From: Acidobacteriota bacterium
GTDB taxonomy: Bacteria > Acidobacteriota > Terriglobia > Acidiferrales > UBA7541
Direction of reading: 5' to 3'
DNA: 64,000 bases
NCBI GenBank assembly: GCA_013289665.1
Contig: JABCZN010000003.1
Location: forward strand, 1-64,000
The notes under the pieces were generated by a model. It had not been told where the DNA came from and did not search any database. It saw nothing but the letters and a program-made list of their open reading frames with translations. Both the position numbers and the translations under genes were made by a program. Below, piece after piece: positions 41,979-52,850 of the stretch (positions within the stretch are counted from its first letter, which is position 1; every line of letters starts with the position of its first letter).

Positions 41979-44168
41979 ATGACCATGCCATCAACGCGAA
42001 AAATCGCCGCCATTCTGATCGCAGCCGCTCTGCTTTCACCCGCGGCGCTTCCGGCGGCCCAGGAAGCGGACAAGCAGGGTGCCAGCCAAGCCCCGATCCG
42101 GGTCTCGACCGAACTCGTCCTCGCGAACGTCGTCGCCCGCGACAGGAAAGGAAACCCCGTCCGCGATCTGAAGCAGGGAGACTTCTCGCTCTATGAAGAC
42201 GGCAAAAAGCAGCAGATCGCCACCTTCGATTTTGAGGATGTGGGTCAGTTGCCCATGACCGCCGCCGCTACCGTTTCTGGCCCGACGCCTGGCACGCTCC
42301 TCTACTCCACCAAAAAAGGGCCTCCGACGCTCGACGCCCGCGACCGCCGGCTGATCGTTCTCTTCTTCGATTTTTCCGCGATGGAACCCGAGCAGATCGA
42401 CCGCTCGGTGGACGCGGCAAAGAAATTCGTCAGTACCAAGATCGAACCCGCCGACCTGATCGCTCTCGTCTCCCTTGCCACCAACATGCACGTGGATTCT
42501 GACTTCACCGACGACAAAGACAAGCTTTTCTCTCTCCTCGCCGGTTACAACTCCGGCCAGGGACAGGGTTTCGACACCGGCACAACCGGCAGCGCGGAAG
42601 GCACGGCCGAGACCAGCGGCTCTTTCACCGAAGACGACACCGACCTCAACACATTCAGCGCCGACCGCAAACTTCTTGCGCTCGAATCCCTCATGCAGGC
42701 CTTGGCGAAGCTCCCGCAAAAGAAAAGCATCATCTACTTCAGCAACGGCATCAACCAGACCGGTGTGGACAACCAGTCCTCCTTGCGTGCCGCTACCGCG
42801 GCCGCGGTCAAAGCCAACGCTTCCATTTATTCTCTTGACGTCCGCGGCCTCCAGGCTTTTCCTCCGGGCGGCGAAGCCCAGAACGCCAGCCTGCATGGCC
42901 AATCCGCCTACTCCGGCGCGTCCACGCTCAACGATCTGAACGGCAACGCCTCCTCCCAGGACACTCTGGCCACTCTCTCTGCCGACACAGGCGGAAAAGC
43001 CTTCTTTGACTCCAATGATTTCAGCGGCATCTTCTCCCAGGTGCAAAAGGACAGTTCCGTCTATTACGTCCTCGGCTTCACCAGCAGCAATCCCAGAAAA
43101 GACGGCCGATTTCGCCATCTGAAAGTCACCGTCAACCGCCCCGACTTGAAGCTCGATTTTCGTTCCGGCTATTATGCGGGCCGCGATTTCGAACATCTGG
43201 ACCGCGCCGACCGCGAGCAGCAGCTCGAGGACGAACTCGCTGCCCAGTTGCCGCGCGTGGATGTCCCCGTCTACGCGGGCGAATCCTATTTCCGGCGAGA
43301 CGAATCGCATTATTATCTGGCGGTCTCCCTCATCATCCCCGGCGCCGAAATTCCCTTCGTCAGCGAAAAAGACAAAGACAACGCCACCATCGACATCCTC
43401 GGCCAGGCCCTTGAGGGCGGAAAATTCCCCGTCGGCCGTCTTCGCGACACCGTAAAACTCGCCGTCGAGAGTTCGCGCGAAGTCCGCCGCAAAAACGTCC
43501 AGTACAACACCGGCTTCGTGCTCGCTCCCGGCAGTTACCATCTGAAGTTTGTGGTTCGGGAAAATCAGACCGGCCGTATGGGTTCGTTTGAAACCGACGT
43601 CCACATTCCAGACTTGCGGAAATCGCCGCTCAAAATGAGTTCCGTGGTCCTAAGTAGCCTGCGTGTACCCTCAACCGGCAAGAAAGCCGCAAGCAATCCG
43701 CTGGTCCGCGACCAGATGGAACTCGTCCCCAACATCACCCACGTCTTCACGCCGGATCAGCATCTCTATCTGCAATACGAGGTGTACGATGCCGCAAAAG
43801 GGCGGAACCCCGTCGAAGTCACCCCGCCCCCTCGCGCTGGCGAGCCAGAATCCGGGAAATCTCCCGAGGCAGTCAAGCCTTCCGGCGATTCCGTACGCGT
43901 CCTCACCAGCATCGAATTTCTCCAGGGTCGAACGAAGGTCTACGAATCCAGACCCGTCGTCGCCAGCGAAGTCACCGCGCCCGATCGCAAAGCCGTCATC
44001 TTCCAGATTGATGTTCCCCTCGAATCCCTGAAGCCCGGCCTGTATCTCTGTCAGGTAAACGTGATTGACGACGTCGCCGGCAGTTTCGCTTTCCCGCGCT
44101 TTCCCCTTCTCGTCCGCGAGCCCTCGAGGACAACTCCGCCCCAAGCCGTTCGATCAACCTCAAGATGA
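41979..44168 (+). CDS. VWFA-related acidobacterial secreted protein
   Basis: A 729-residue exported protein of the acidobacterial VWFA type. A signal peptide (IAAILIAAALLSPAALPAAQ) precedes a short domain VSTELVLANVVARDRKGNPV / DFSLYEDGKKQQIATFD, typical of this group. The von Willebrand A-like domain follows (RRLIVLFFDFSAMEPEQIDR, PADLIALVSLATNMHV, SIIYFSNGINQTG, ADTGGKAFFDSNDFSGIFSQ). Its metal site (DFSAM) departs from the classic DxSxS. About 350 residues of unassigned beta-rich sequence come after. It starts 6 bases after the TonB receptor stop, so the two are surely co-translated and may form a surface complex. Confidence 0.9.
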   Translation: MTMPSTRKIAAILIAAALLSPAALPAAQEADKQGASQAPIRVSTELVLANVVARDRKGNPVRDLKQGDFSLYEDGKKQQIATFDFEDVGQLPMTAAATVSGPTPGTLLYSTKKGPPTLDARDRRLIVLFFDFSAMEPEQIDRSVDAAKKFVSTKIEPADLIALVSLATNMHVDSDFTDDKDKLFSLLAGYNSGQGQGFDTGTTGSAEGTAETSGSFTEDDTDLNTFSADRKLLALESLMQALAKLPQKKSIIYFSNGINQTGVDNQSSLRAATAAAVKANASIYSLDVRGLQAFPPGGEAQNASLHGQSAYSGASTLNDLNGNASSQDTLATLSADTGGKAFFDSNDFSGIFSQVQKDSSVYYVLGFTSSNPRKDGRFRHLKVTVNRPDLKLDFRSGYYAGRDFEHLDRADREQQLEDELAAQLPRVDVPVYAGESYFRRDESHYYLAVSLIIPGAEIPFVSEKDKDNATIDILGQALEGGKFPVGRLRDTVKLAVESSREVRRKNVQYNTGFVLAPGSYHLKFVVRENQTGRMGSFETDVHIPDLRKSPLKMSSVVLSSLRVPSTGKKAASNPLVRDQMELVPNITHVFTPDQHLYLQYEVYDAAKGRNPVEVTPPPRAGEPESGKSPEAVKPSGDSVRVLTSIEFLQGRTKVYESRPVVASEVTAPDRKAVIFQIDVPLESLKPGLYLCQVNVIDDVAGSFAFPRFPLLVREPSRTTPPQAVRSTSR

Positions 44169-44234
44169 TCTGGGCGTAGCGGTCACGTTCAGGTGGCCAA
44201 CTCTATATCGAGACGCCCTTCCGGAGACGCTCCA

Positions 44235-44693
44235 TCAGGACTCTTCGCCGATATCCTCGTTCCAGACGGCGGGATTGGCGCGGATATACTCGCCCAGCAG
44301 CGAAACGCACACCGGTGAATCCAGATCAATCACCTTCACTCCGAGCGAGCGCAACCACTCGATCCCTCCCTGAAAATTCCGGCTCTCCCCGACAATCACG
44401 GTGCCAAATCCGAACTGCCGCACCAGCCCGCTGCAATACCAGCACGGCGCCAGTGTCGTCACCATGATCAATTTCCGGTAGCTCTTCTGCCGGCCCGCTT
44501 TTCTGAATGCATCGGTCTCTCCGTGCAGCGATGGATCGCCCTGTTGTACGCGGCGGTTGTGTCCCGCGCCAATCAACTGCCCGGTGCCATCAAAAATCGC
44601 GGCGCCGATCGGAATCCCGCCTTCTTTCATCCCCAGCCGTGCCTCTGCCAGCGCAACCGCGAGCATCGAGTGGTAGTCGAGTTCAGAGGTCAT
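44235..44693 (-). CDS. Cytosine deaminase-like nucleobase deaminase (Fcy1 type)
   Basis: A 152-residue zinc deaminase of the CDA fold. Zinc ligands and the proton-shuttle glutamate are visible as His57 and Glu59 (SLHGETDAF) and Cys84 and Cys87 (APCWYCSGL). The layout GMKEGGIPIGAAIFDGTGQ, GAGHNRRVQQGDPSLHGE, VIVGESRNFQGG and the ending NPAVWNEDIGEE follow yeast cytosine deaminase closely, rather than tRNA adenosine deaminase or guanine deaminase. It would convert cytosine (or isocytosine-like bases) to uracil and ammonia. It is divergent from an APC-type permease, which may import its substrate or a related compound. Confidence 0.85.
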   Translation of the reverse strand: MTSELDYHSMLAVALAEARLGMKEGGIPIGAAIFDGTGQLIGAGHNRRVQQGDPSLHGETDAFRKAGRQKSYRKLIMVTTLAPCWYCSGLVRQFGFGTVIVGESRNFQGGIEWLRSLGVKVIDLDSPVCVSLLGEYIRANPAVWNEDIGEES

Positions 44694-44751
44694 CGTTTCC
44701 CCTCGTTTCTGACTTCAGCGCAATCGCCGAACGAATCGCCTGGTTCCCGGG

Positions 44752-44810
44752 TTTCCGTTTCTCCGAAATCGGTATTTTAACGCCCGGGAATATTCCTTCG
44801 GAGACGGAAA
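44752..44810. promoter_or_regulatory. Inverted repeat between deaminase and permease genes
   Basis: TTTCCGTTTCTCCGAA (44752-44767) pairs with TTCGGAGACGGAAA (44797-44810) over 14 bases with a 2-base bulge. CCCGGG occurs beside the left arm (44746-44751) and again inside the loop (44783-44788). It lies midway in the 210-base divergent region, so it could be an operator shared by both genes. No regulator gene is adjacent. Confidence 0.4.
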
Positions 44811-44903
44811 AGTCCCTTGTGTCCCTTCCCCTGAGCCTATATCGTAACCGCACCAATTCTCAAATTAAGCGAGCCCCGCGAAGAACGGAGCCTCACCCAG
44901 CTT

Positions 44904-46286
44904 ATGGAACACCCGCAACCGGAAACAGTGAGCTATGGATTGCGGCGCGAAGTCCTCTCTCCGATGGAAACGCTCGCCCAGTCGGTCTCCACAATCGCGC
45001 CGACCACGACCCCAGCCGCCACCATCCCTCTCGTCTGCGCCCTCGCCGGCAACGGCACCTGGCTCGCCTACGTTTTGGCCACCATCGCCATTCTGCTCGT
45101 CGCCCTCTGCGTCGGGAAATTTGCGCGTTACTCCGCCTCTCCCGGCTCCCTCTATACCTACGCCGCCATGATCCTTCCCCCATCGCTCGGCGCCATCGCG
45201 GCCTGGAGCCTGCTTTTGGCCTACATCGCCACCGGCGCCAGCGTAATCGGCGGCTTCTATCACTATGCAAACCTTTTATTGCGCGACGCCACCGGCCACG
45301 CCCCGCCGACCGCCTCTCTCGCCCTCCTTGTAACCGCCATCTCCATCTGGATCGCTTCGCGCGACGTCAAGATTTCCGCCCGCCTCATGCTGTGGATCGA
45401 AGCCGTTTCCGTCTCCTCCATCCTCGTCGTAATCGTGCTCGTCCTCGCCAGAAACGGCTGGCGCCTCGACTGGCCGCAACTCCACCTCCGCGGCATGACC
45501 GGCAGCGGCCTGCGCCTCGGTCTCGTCCTTGCGCTGTTCAGCTTCGTCGGATTTGAAAGTGCCACCACTCTGGGCTCGGAAGCCCGCGATCCTCTAAAGA
45601 CAATTCCCCGTGCCGTCATCGAAAGCGCCCTGCTCGCAGGCGCGATCTTCACCTTGTGCGCCTATGCGGAAGTTCTTGGGCTCCGCACTGTTGGGCAGGA
45701 CCTGGGCGCCAGCCAGGCCCCGATGCGCGTACTCGCCCAGTTGGGCGGCCTCCCCGTCTTCGGCCTGCTCATCGACATCGGCGTACTGGTAAGCATGTTC
45801 GCCGGCACGCTTGCCTGCATCACCGCCGCCGCCCGCGTGCTCCTGCTCATGTCCCGCAACGGCCTCACGCACGGCTCGCTCCAGAAAACCCACCTGCGAA
45901 ACGAAACGCCCGGCCTCGCCATCCTGGTCACCGGAGCCGCCGCAGTCCTCCCCGTGGCCGTCCTCGCCGCGCGCGGTGCCAGCGGCCTCGACGTTTACGG
46001 CTGGATGGGCTCCCTCGCCACCTATGGTTTCATCGTAGCCTATGCTCTCGTCAGCGTCGCCCTGCCGCGCTATCTCCGCCAACACAACGCTTACCGCCCG
46101 GGCGCGCAGATTATTCCCTGGCTTGCTTCTGCCGCCATGCTGCTCGCCCTCGCCGGAAATCTGTATCCGGTCCCTGAAGGCCCCTACGGCAAGCTCCCCT
46201 ATATCTATCTCGCTTATCTCGCAGCGGGCATGCTCTGGTTTTTCTTCCGCGCAGGCAACCGCAACCCTTCCCTACGAGCAGGCTGA
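44904..46286 (+). CDS. APC-superfamily amino acid/nucleobase permease
   Basis: A 460-residue transporter with about twelve membrane helices. The first helix motif SVSTIAPTTTPAATIPLV and the EARDPLKTIPRAVIESAL loop after helix 6 (the E-x-x-x-P-x-x-x-P pattern of APC carriers) are clear. GVLVSMFAGTLACITAAARV, LLMSRNGLTHGSLQKTH and the last four helices also fit. It resembles the amino acid/polyamine group most; the substrate is not evident. The gene is divergent from a cytosine-deaminase-like gene, with an inverted repeat between them, so a nitrogen-compound uptake role is a reasonable guess. Confidence 0.87.
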   Translation: MEHPQPETVSYGLRREVLSPMETLAQSVSTIAPTTTPAATIPLVCALAGNGTWLAYVLATIAILLVALCVGKFARYSASPGSLYTYAAMILPPSLGAIAAWSLLLAYIATGASVIGGFYHYANLLLRDATGHAPPTASLALLVTAISIWIASRDVKISARLMLWIEAVSVSSILVVIVLVLARNGWRLDWPQLHLRGMTGSGLRLGLVLALFSFVGFESATTLGSEARDPLKTIPRAVIESALLAGAIFTLCAYAEVLGLRTVGQDLGASQAPMRVLAQLGGLPVFGLLIDIGVLVSMFAGTLACITAAARVLLLMSRNGLTHGSLQKTHLRNETPGLAILVTGAAAVLPVAVLAARGASGLDVYGWMGSLATYGFIVAYALVSVALPRYLRQHNAYRPGAQIIPWLASAAMLLALAGNLYPVPEGPYGKLPYIYLAYLAAGMLWFFFRAGNRNPSLRAG

Positions 46287-46519
46287 AACGCTTTTCGGGC
46301 GGCCGGCTGTAGAAAGTTTTCAACAGATAGAAAAATCGGATTGTGGAAAACGAAATATTGCGTTGCGATTCACCCACGAACTGGAATAGCTTTCTTCCAA
46401 CCATTCGTCGAACATCCGGGGTCATCGGGGGGGCAAATTTATTTTTCAAACGGTGCTTGTTCACCTCGGGACGGCGCTCGGGCGGCGTTCGACTTCGGAA
46501 TGGGTGGAGGCATCGCGTA

Positions 46520-49500
46520 ATGCGTACGACTTCGCCGAGAATTGTCATCCCATTTATTTCTGGCCTGGTTTGCGGTCTTTTGCTGCTGCTGGCGCCCGAG
46601 GTTCACGCGCAACAAACCCTGGGCGGCATCACCGGCACGGTCACGGACACCTCCGGGGGCGCGCTCATTGACTCCGAGGTCACTCTCGTTGGAGACGCCA
46701 CCAAATTCACACGCTCCGAGAAAACCAACAACGTGGGACTCTATGAGTTCGTCAATCTTCCCATTGGCTCCTACACGCTCACCTTTTCCCACGGCGGTTT
46801 CAATACCCAGCGAATACCCTCCATCACCGTGCAGGCCGATCGCACCGTAACTGTAAACGCTATGCTCAAAGTCGGGCAGATTGGCACCACCGTCACCGTC
46901 GAAGCCTCCCCGCTCATGAATTCCGTCGACACCACCAACGGCTATATCCTTGAAAAAGACCAGATCCAGGCTGTGCCCCTGCCCACCGGCAGCTTCACGG
47001 GTCTTGCCATTCTTTCGCCCGGCGTCAACTCGGAACTTTCCAGCGGCACTGGCGTCAACAACGGCCTGGGCAACCAGCCCATTTGGACCAACGGTCAGCG
47101 CGATACGAGCAACACCTTTCTGTTGAATGGGGTTGATGCCAGCAACCTGTTCAACGGCAAGAGCACGAGTTCCGTCTCTTCCGGGCGAGTGGTCAACGCC
47201 ACGGGGCTCGGCGGGGCCGCGGGCGTGTCGAGTACCAGCGCGGCGCCGATCCAGAGTTCCTCGGCACCGTATCTGGCCATCGGCCAGGCGTTGCCGACAC
47301 CCGCCCCGGAAACTCTCGAAGAGTTCCGCGTGAACACCTCGATGTACGACGCCCAGCAGGGTTCGACCAGCGGCGCGCACATTGACATGAGCACCGCCTC
47401 CGGCACCAACCTGTTTCACGGCAGCGCCTACATCCACCGCGGCACCGATGCGCTCAATGCCGCCCCTTATTTCTACAAGGCGGACGGCAACATCCCTGCC
47501 AGCGACAAAGTGCCCTCGTTGCACCGCTACACGGCCGGTGGCACTTTGGGCGGGCCGATCCTGAAGGACAAGCTCTTCGCCTACATCGCCTATCAACACA
47601 TCCATAACGCGGACCAGGAAATCGGCAGTTCGCGCGCCGTGGTTCCCCCGGGACTCACCGACACGAACCGCAGCGACTTGAATGCCCTGGCGGCAATTGC
47701 CAACAACGGATTTCCCCTGGCCACTCCCACCGAACCCGTGCTAGGCACTGGTCCGGGGGAGATCAATCCTCTCGCGTACGGCCTCGTCAACTACAAGTTG
47801 CCCAATGGACAGTTTCTGATTCCCTCGACAGGAAGCTATACGCCGACCATCACTTTTCCCGAAAATACCTATACGCCTGGGACGGCCTATTTCCTCGCTA
47901 ATCAAGTCGTCGCCAATCTCGACTGGAATGCGAGTCCCAAGGACCTTGTGGCGCTCAAATACTACTACCAGCACGACCCCACGATTGCCCCTTATGCGTA
48001 TTCCTCGGCTCCCGGCTTCACGCAGCACCTCGATGCTGGCAGCCAGGTCGGGTCCATCACCAACACCCAAACCATAAATCCGAAGCTCAGCGTCGTGGAA
48101 GTCTTCGGCTTTATTCGGGAAAAGATTTTTAGTACCATCCGTCAGCCCTTCACGCCCCAGCAGTTCAGCGCCTATGTCGGGAGCCTCCCGGCGGTCCAGG
48201 CCGCCGGCCTTACGACTGCTCAGACTTCATTGAACGCCTTTGGCTCCCAATATTTCCCCGGCTTCACGATTCTCGACGACTATGGCAACTTCCCCGCTTC
48301 CTACAATACGGGCTGCAACGCAGGCACCGCCACGTGCGACGGCCCGGTTACCAATGGCGCCTTCACGGTTGGCATAGGTTCTTCGCAGAGCCAGGGCGCG
48401 TTTACAGGCGTTTTTCAAAACCGCTTCATGCCCTCGGCCAATGCCAGCTGGAATCACGGCAGGCACACCTTCACGTTCGGAGGAAGCTTTAGCTACACGC
48501 AACTCCACGCCGCCGACCAGAGAACGAACAAAGGCATTATCGGTTTTGCAGACTACGCCCAGTTTCTGCAAGGGCTGAATACTTCCTACACAACCGACGG
48601 TTTCATCACCAGTTCGTTTCTTCAGGGCGACGCCAATCGTTACTACCGCTCCAAGGAAACCGGATTGTATTTGCAGGACAAATTTCAGATGCGGTCGAAT
48701 CTGAGCATCACGGCCGGACTGCGCTTCGACGATCACGGCGGCCTGACCGAAAAATACGGGCGGCTGTTCAACTTCGATCCCACTCTCTACAGCTACGACG
48801 AGAGCTCCGGCAACGTATTGAATAACGGCATTATCATTGCCGGTAACAATAAACTCTTCCCCAGTAAGGGCGTCAGCGATTCCACGTTAACGGGCAGGCA
48901 GTGGGGTCTCGGGCCACGTCTGGGCGTCGCCTGGAGCCCGGCGCGGTTCAACAGTAAGGTGGTGGTCCGCGCGGGTTGGGGCATGTATTACGACCGCGGC
49001 GAGTTGTTCACTTACCTGTCGCCCGGTTTTGCCTCCGGCGTCATTCCGGGGGGGCCCTTTGGCGTCAACCAGACGCAGCCTTTTGTGGCCAACCAGGTTT
49101 GTTCCGCGATTGGGAGTTTTTATCAGGGCTTTATTCCAACGTGTGATCCCGCAAATCCAGCTGGGGGATCCTTCAACAATCCCTGGGGCGCGGCACTGGG
49201 ACCGGCCCCGAGTGGCAATCCCGCGTTGATCCCCGTCCCCAACCGCAACGAAATCCTTGCCGGTGCTCCGCCTTTCGTTTTTGCCAATTACAACCGCGGG
49301 AACAAGCTTCCCTACACACTGAATCAGACCCTGGACATCCAGTGGCAGCCGCGCAGCGACTTGATGATTGAGGTAGGCTACGTCGGCAACCTGGGCCGCC
49401 ACGAAGTGATCCCGATTCCGTTCAACCAGGCCGGCATCGCCACGCCTACTCATCCCATCCACGGCCAGAACTATACCTACGGCTATACAGTTCAAGCGCC

Positions 49501-50572
49501 CGTTGGTTGCAACCCCACTTTGAGTCCTGGCCCATGCTCCCAGGCGTGCGTTCCATTTGTTACCTGCGGGTTCCTTGGCCTTCCCGATGGAACCACGCAG
49601 ATTTCGACCTACGAGAACGGTAACGTGGACCTTCGCGTTCCTTACGTTGGCCTTTCTTCGCAGGCCGAGTCGTACACGGCGGCGGGTATCTCCGCCTACC
49701 ACGCGCTGCAAACTCACGTGGAAAAGCGCCTGAGCCACGGCTTCGAGGTCGGTTTCTCCTACACCTTCTCGCACGCCACCGACGAACAGAGCGCACTCGG
49801 CCTTTTCTACAACGGCAACAATCCATTGAAGCTGCGAAGCGGTTACGGCTTGTCGGACTTTGATCGCAAACACGTAATCAATTTCACCTACCTCTACGAG
49901 TTTCCCAAATTCTTCCAGGGTTCCTCATGGCGCGGCAGAATCGCCGACGGCTGGGCCATTCAGGGATTGGCGATTATCCAGAGCGGACAGCCCTACAGCG
50001 TCATCGATTTTTCAGGTGCGGTCGGCAGCATCTTCTACGGCACCAGCGACGGCATCACCAATCCGATCGTCCCTCTGACAAGCGACTGCTCGCCATCGAA
50101 GGCGCTCACCGGCCATAGCGGGGCGACTCCCGGCTTCGCCGCCCTGAACCCGCTGTGCTTCACTCTACCGCTCCTGAACGCAGGTGATCTCAACGGCGCG
50201 ATTCCTCCGGGCGACCTGTATGAGACCAACTTCACCACCGGCCAGCGCAATATCTTCCGGCAAACCTGGCAGAAGCGCGCTGACATCTCCCTCGTGAAGT
50301 CCACGCAGATTACAGAGCGTGTCATGGCCAAGTTTAGCTTCGAGGTCTTTAATCTCACGAACACTACCAGCTTCGATATTCCCATCAACAATGTCTCGCA
50401 AAACCTCTTCTTCAACGACTTCCCGGTCTACGGAACGCCGGCTATGTACAATTGCAAAGACCTCAGCCAGCCCAGTTTCTACTCTTGTCCGACGCTCAGC
50501 GGACTGGGCGTCGTTAACAAGACCATTGGCAGCCCGCGGCAGATTCAAATGAGTCTGCACCTGAATTTCTGA
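46520..50572 (+). CDS. Oar-like TonB-dependent outer-membrane receptor (third, largest)
   Basis: A 1350-residue receptor. The ATG at 46520 follows GGTGGAGG by about 9 bases, and a signal peptide ends near PEVHAQ. Domains in order: carboxypeptidase-like (GGITGTVTDTSGGALIDSEV, YEFVNLPIGSYTLTFSHGGF), plug (IQAVPLPTGSFTGLAILSPG, NTFLLNGVDASNLFNG, EEFRVNTSMYDAQQGSTSGA), and barrel with a final QMSLHLNF. A Ser/Ala-rich insert (GAAGVSSTSAAPIQSSSAPY) interrupts the plug. It stands alone: an APC permease lies upstream and a convergent SSS symporter operon downstream. The cargo is unknown. The 233 bases before it are AT-richer and probably hold its promoter, though no clear one was found. Confidence 0.92.
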   Translation: MRTTSPRIVIPFISGLVCGLLLLLAPEVHAQQTLGGITGTVTDTSGGALIDSEVTLVGDATKFTRSEKTNNVGLYEFVNLPIGSYTLTFSHGGFNTQRIPSITVQADRTVTVNAMLKVGQIGTTVTVEASPLMNSVDTTNGYILEKDQIQAVPLPTGSFTGLAILSPGVNSELSSGTGVNNGLGNQPIWTNGQRDTSNTFLLNGVDASNLFNGKSTSSVSSGRVVNATGLGGAAGVSSTSAAPIQSSSAPYLAIGQALPTPAPETLEEFRVNTSMYDAQQGSTSGAHIDMSTASGTNLFHGSAYIHRGTDALNAAPYFYKADGNIPASDKVPSLHRYTAGGTLGGPILKDKLFAYIAYQHIHNADQEIGSSRAVVPPGLTDTNRSDLNALAAIANNGFPLATPTEPVLGTGPGEINPLAYGLVNYKLPNGQFLIPSTGSYTPTITFPENTYTPGTAYFLANQVVANLDWNASPKDLVALKYYYQHDPTIAPYAYSSAPGFTQHLDAGSQVGSITNTQTINPKLSVVEVFGFIREKIFSTIRQPFTPQQFSAYVGSLPAVQAAGLTTAQTSLNAFGSQYFPGFTILDDYGNFPASYNTGCNAGTATCDGPVTNGAFTVGIGSSQSQGAFTGVFQNRFMPSANASWNHGRHTFTFGGSFSYTQLHAADQRTNKGIIGFADYAQFLQGLNTSYTTDGFITSSFLQGDANRYYRSKETGLYLQDKFQMRSNLSITAGLRFDDHGGLTEKYGRLFNFDPTLYSYDESSGNVLNNGIIIAGNNKLFPSKGVSDSTLTGRQWGLGPRLGVAWSPARFNSKVVVRAGWGMYYDRGELFTYLSPGFASGVIPGGPFGVNQTQPFVANQVCSAIGSFYQGFIPTCDPANPAGGSFNNPWGAALGPAPSGNPALIPVPNRNEILAGAPPFVFANYNRGNKLPYTLNQTLDIQWQPRSDLMIEVGYVGNLGRHEVIPIPFNQAGIATPTHPIHGQNYTYGYTVQAPVGCNPTLSPGPCSQACVPFVTCGFLGLPDGTTQISTYENGNVDLRVPYVGLSSQAESYTAAGISAYHALQTHVEKRLSHGFEVGFSYTFSHATDEQSALGLFYNGNNPLKLRSGYGLSDFDRKHVINFTYLYEFPKFFQGSSWRGRIADGWAIQGLAIIQSGQPYSVIDFSGAVGSIFYGTSDGITNPIVPLTSDCSPSKALTGHSGATPGFAALNPLCFTLPLLNAGDLNGAIPPGDLYETNFTTGQRNIFRQTWQKRADISLVKSTQITERVMAKFSFEVFNLTNTTSFDIPINNVSQNLFFNDFPVYGTPAMYNCKDLSQPSFYSCPTLSGLGVVNKTIGSPRQIQMSLHLNF

Positions 50573-50632
50573 GGTTGATTTCTCTACGGGAGGGATATCT
50601 CTGACTTCCGGGACTGGTTCATTACTTGCGCG

Positions 50633-50836
50633 CTACTGCTTCCGCCCCAATCGAGCGAGTGCCAGCATGACCAGTCCGAAGGCCAGCAGCGCGCCGCCCC
50701 ACCACAAATTCATATTCAGCCCAAGCGAATGTTCCGCGTACATCCGATTCCCTCGCGTGCCCGCTCCATACCCGATCAAGAGAAACCCGAACAAGCTGAA
50801 CAGCATCCCGATCGGCATCCGGATGTCAAAACCCAT
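50633..50836 (-). CDS. Small two-helix membrane protein after the SSS symporter
   Basis: A 67-residue protein with two membrane helices (MLFSLFGFLLIGYG and WWGGALLAFGLVMLALARL) joined by a short loop containing NRMYAEHSLGLNMN. No family name recognised, but small proteins of this pattern occur beside sodium:solute symporters in this phylum. It starts 34 bases after the symporter stop on the same strand, with GGAGG-like AGGAGCG just ahead of the ATG. A role as a symporter accessory subunit is inference. Confidence 0.65.
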   Translation of the reverse strand: MGFDIRMPIGMLFSLFGFLLIGYGAGTRGNRMYAEHSLGLNMNLWWGGALLAFGLVMLALARLGRKQ

Positions 50837-50870
50837 CGCTCCTCCTTTGTTGCTCGCTCGTCGCGCGTTT

Positions 50871-52652
<1,782 letters not shown>

Positions 52653-52850
52653 CCGAATTCCTTTCCAAGCCTTGGCACGCCGCTTTTCTGGCTCAACCGA
52701 AAATCATTCCGCTCGGGCTTCGTCTCTCCGACGCTTCAGTCATCCGCCCGCCGGGCGCGCATAAAATGCCCCGTGCCAGCCGCTTTGGCAAGTCCCAATC
52801 CCGGCCACCTGTTTCCCTTTTGCCGCTCCTCATCTCCCCAAAGCACGGCC

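Noticed and set aside
42036..43604. A 522-codon minus-strand frame opposite the VWFA gene, and similar long antisense frames at 35647-36828 and 60258-61475
   Set aside because: They mirror strongly supported genes. High GC at third positions creates such open frames; the products are Gly/Val/Asp-rich and match no family.
44404..44430. TGGCACCGTGATTGTC on the minus strand, close to a sigma-54 site
   Set aside because: The -12 element is TTGT, not TTGC, and it lies inside the deaminase coding region.
46335..46350. TGTGGAAAA resembling a DnaA box
   Set aside because: It is a single imperfect copy with no cluster, no dnaA/dnaN nearby and no origin-like features.
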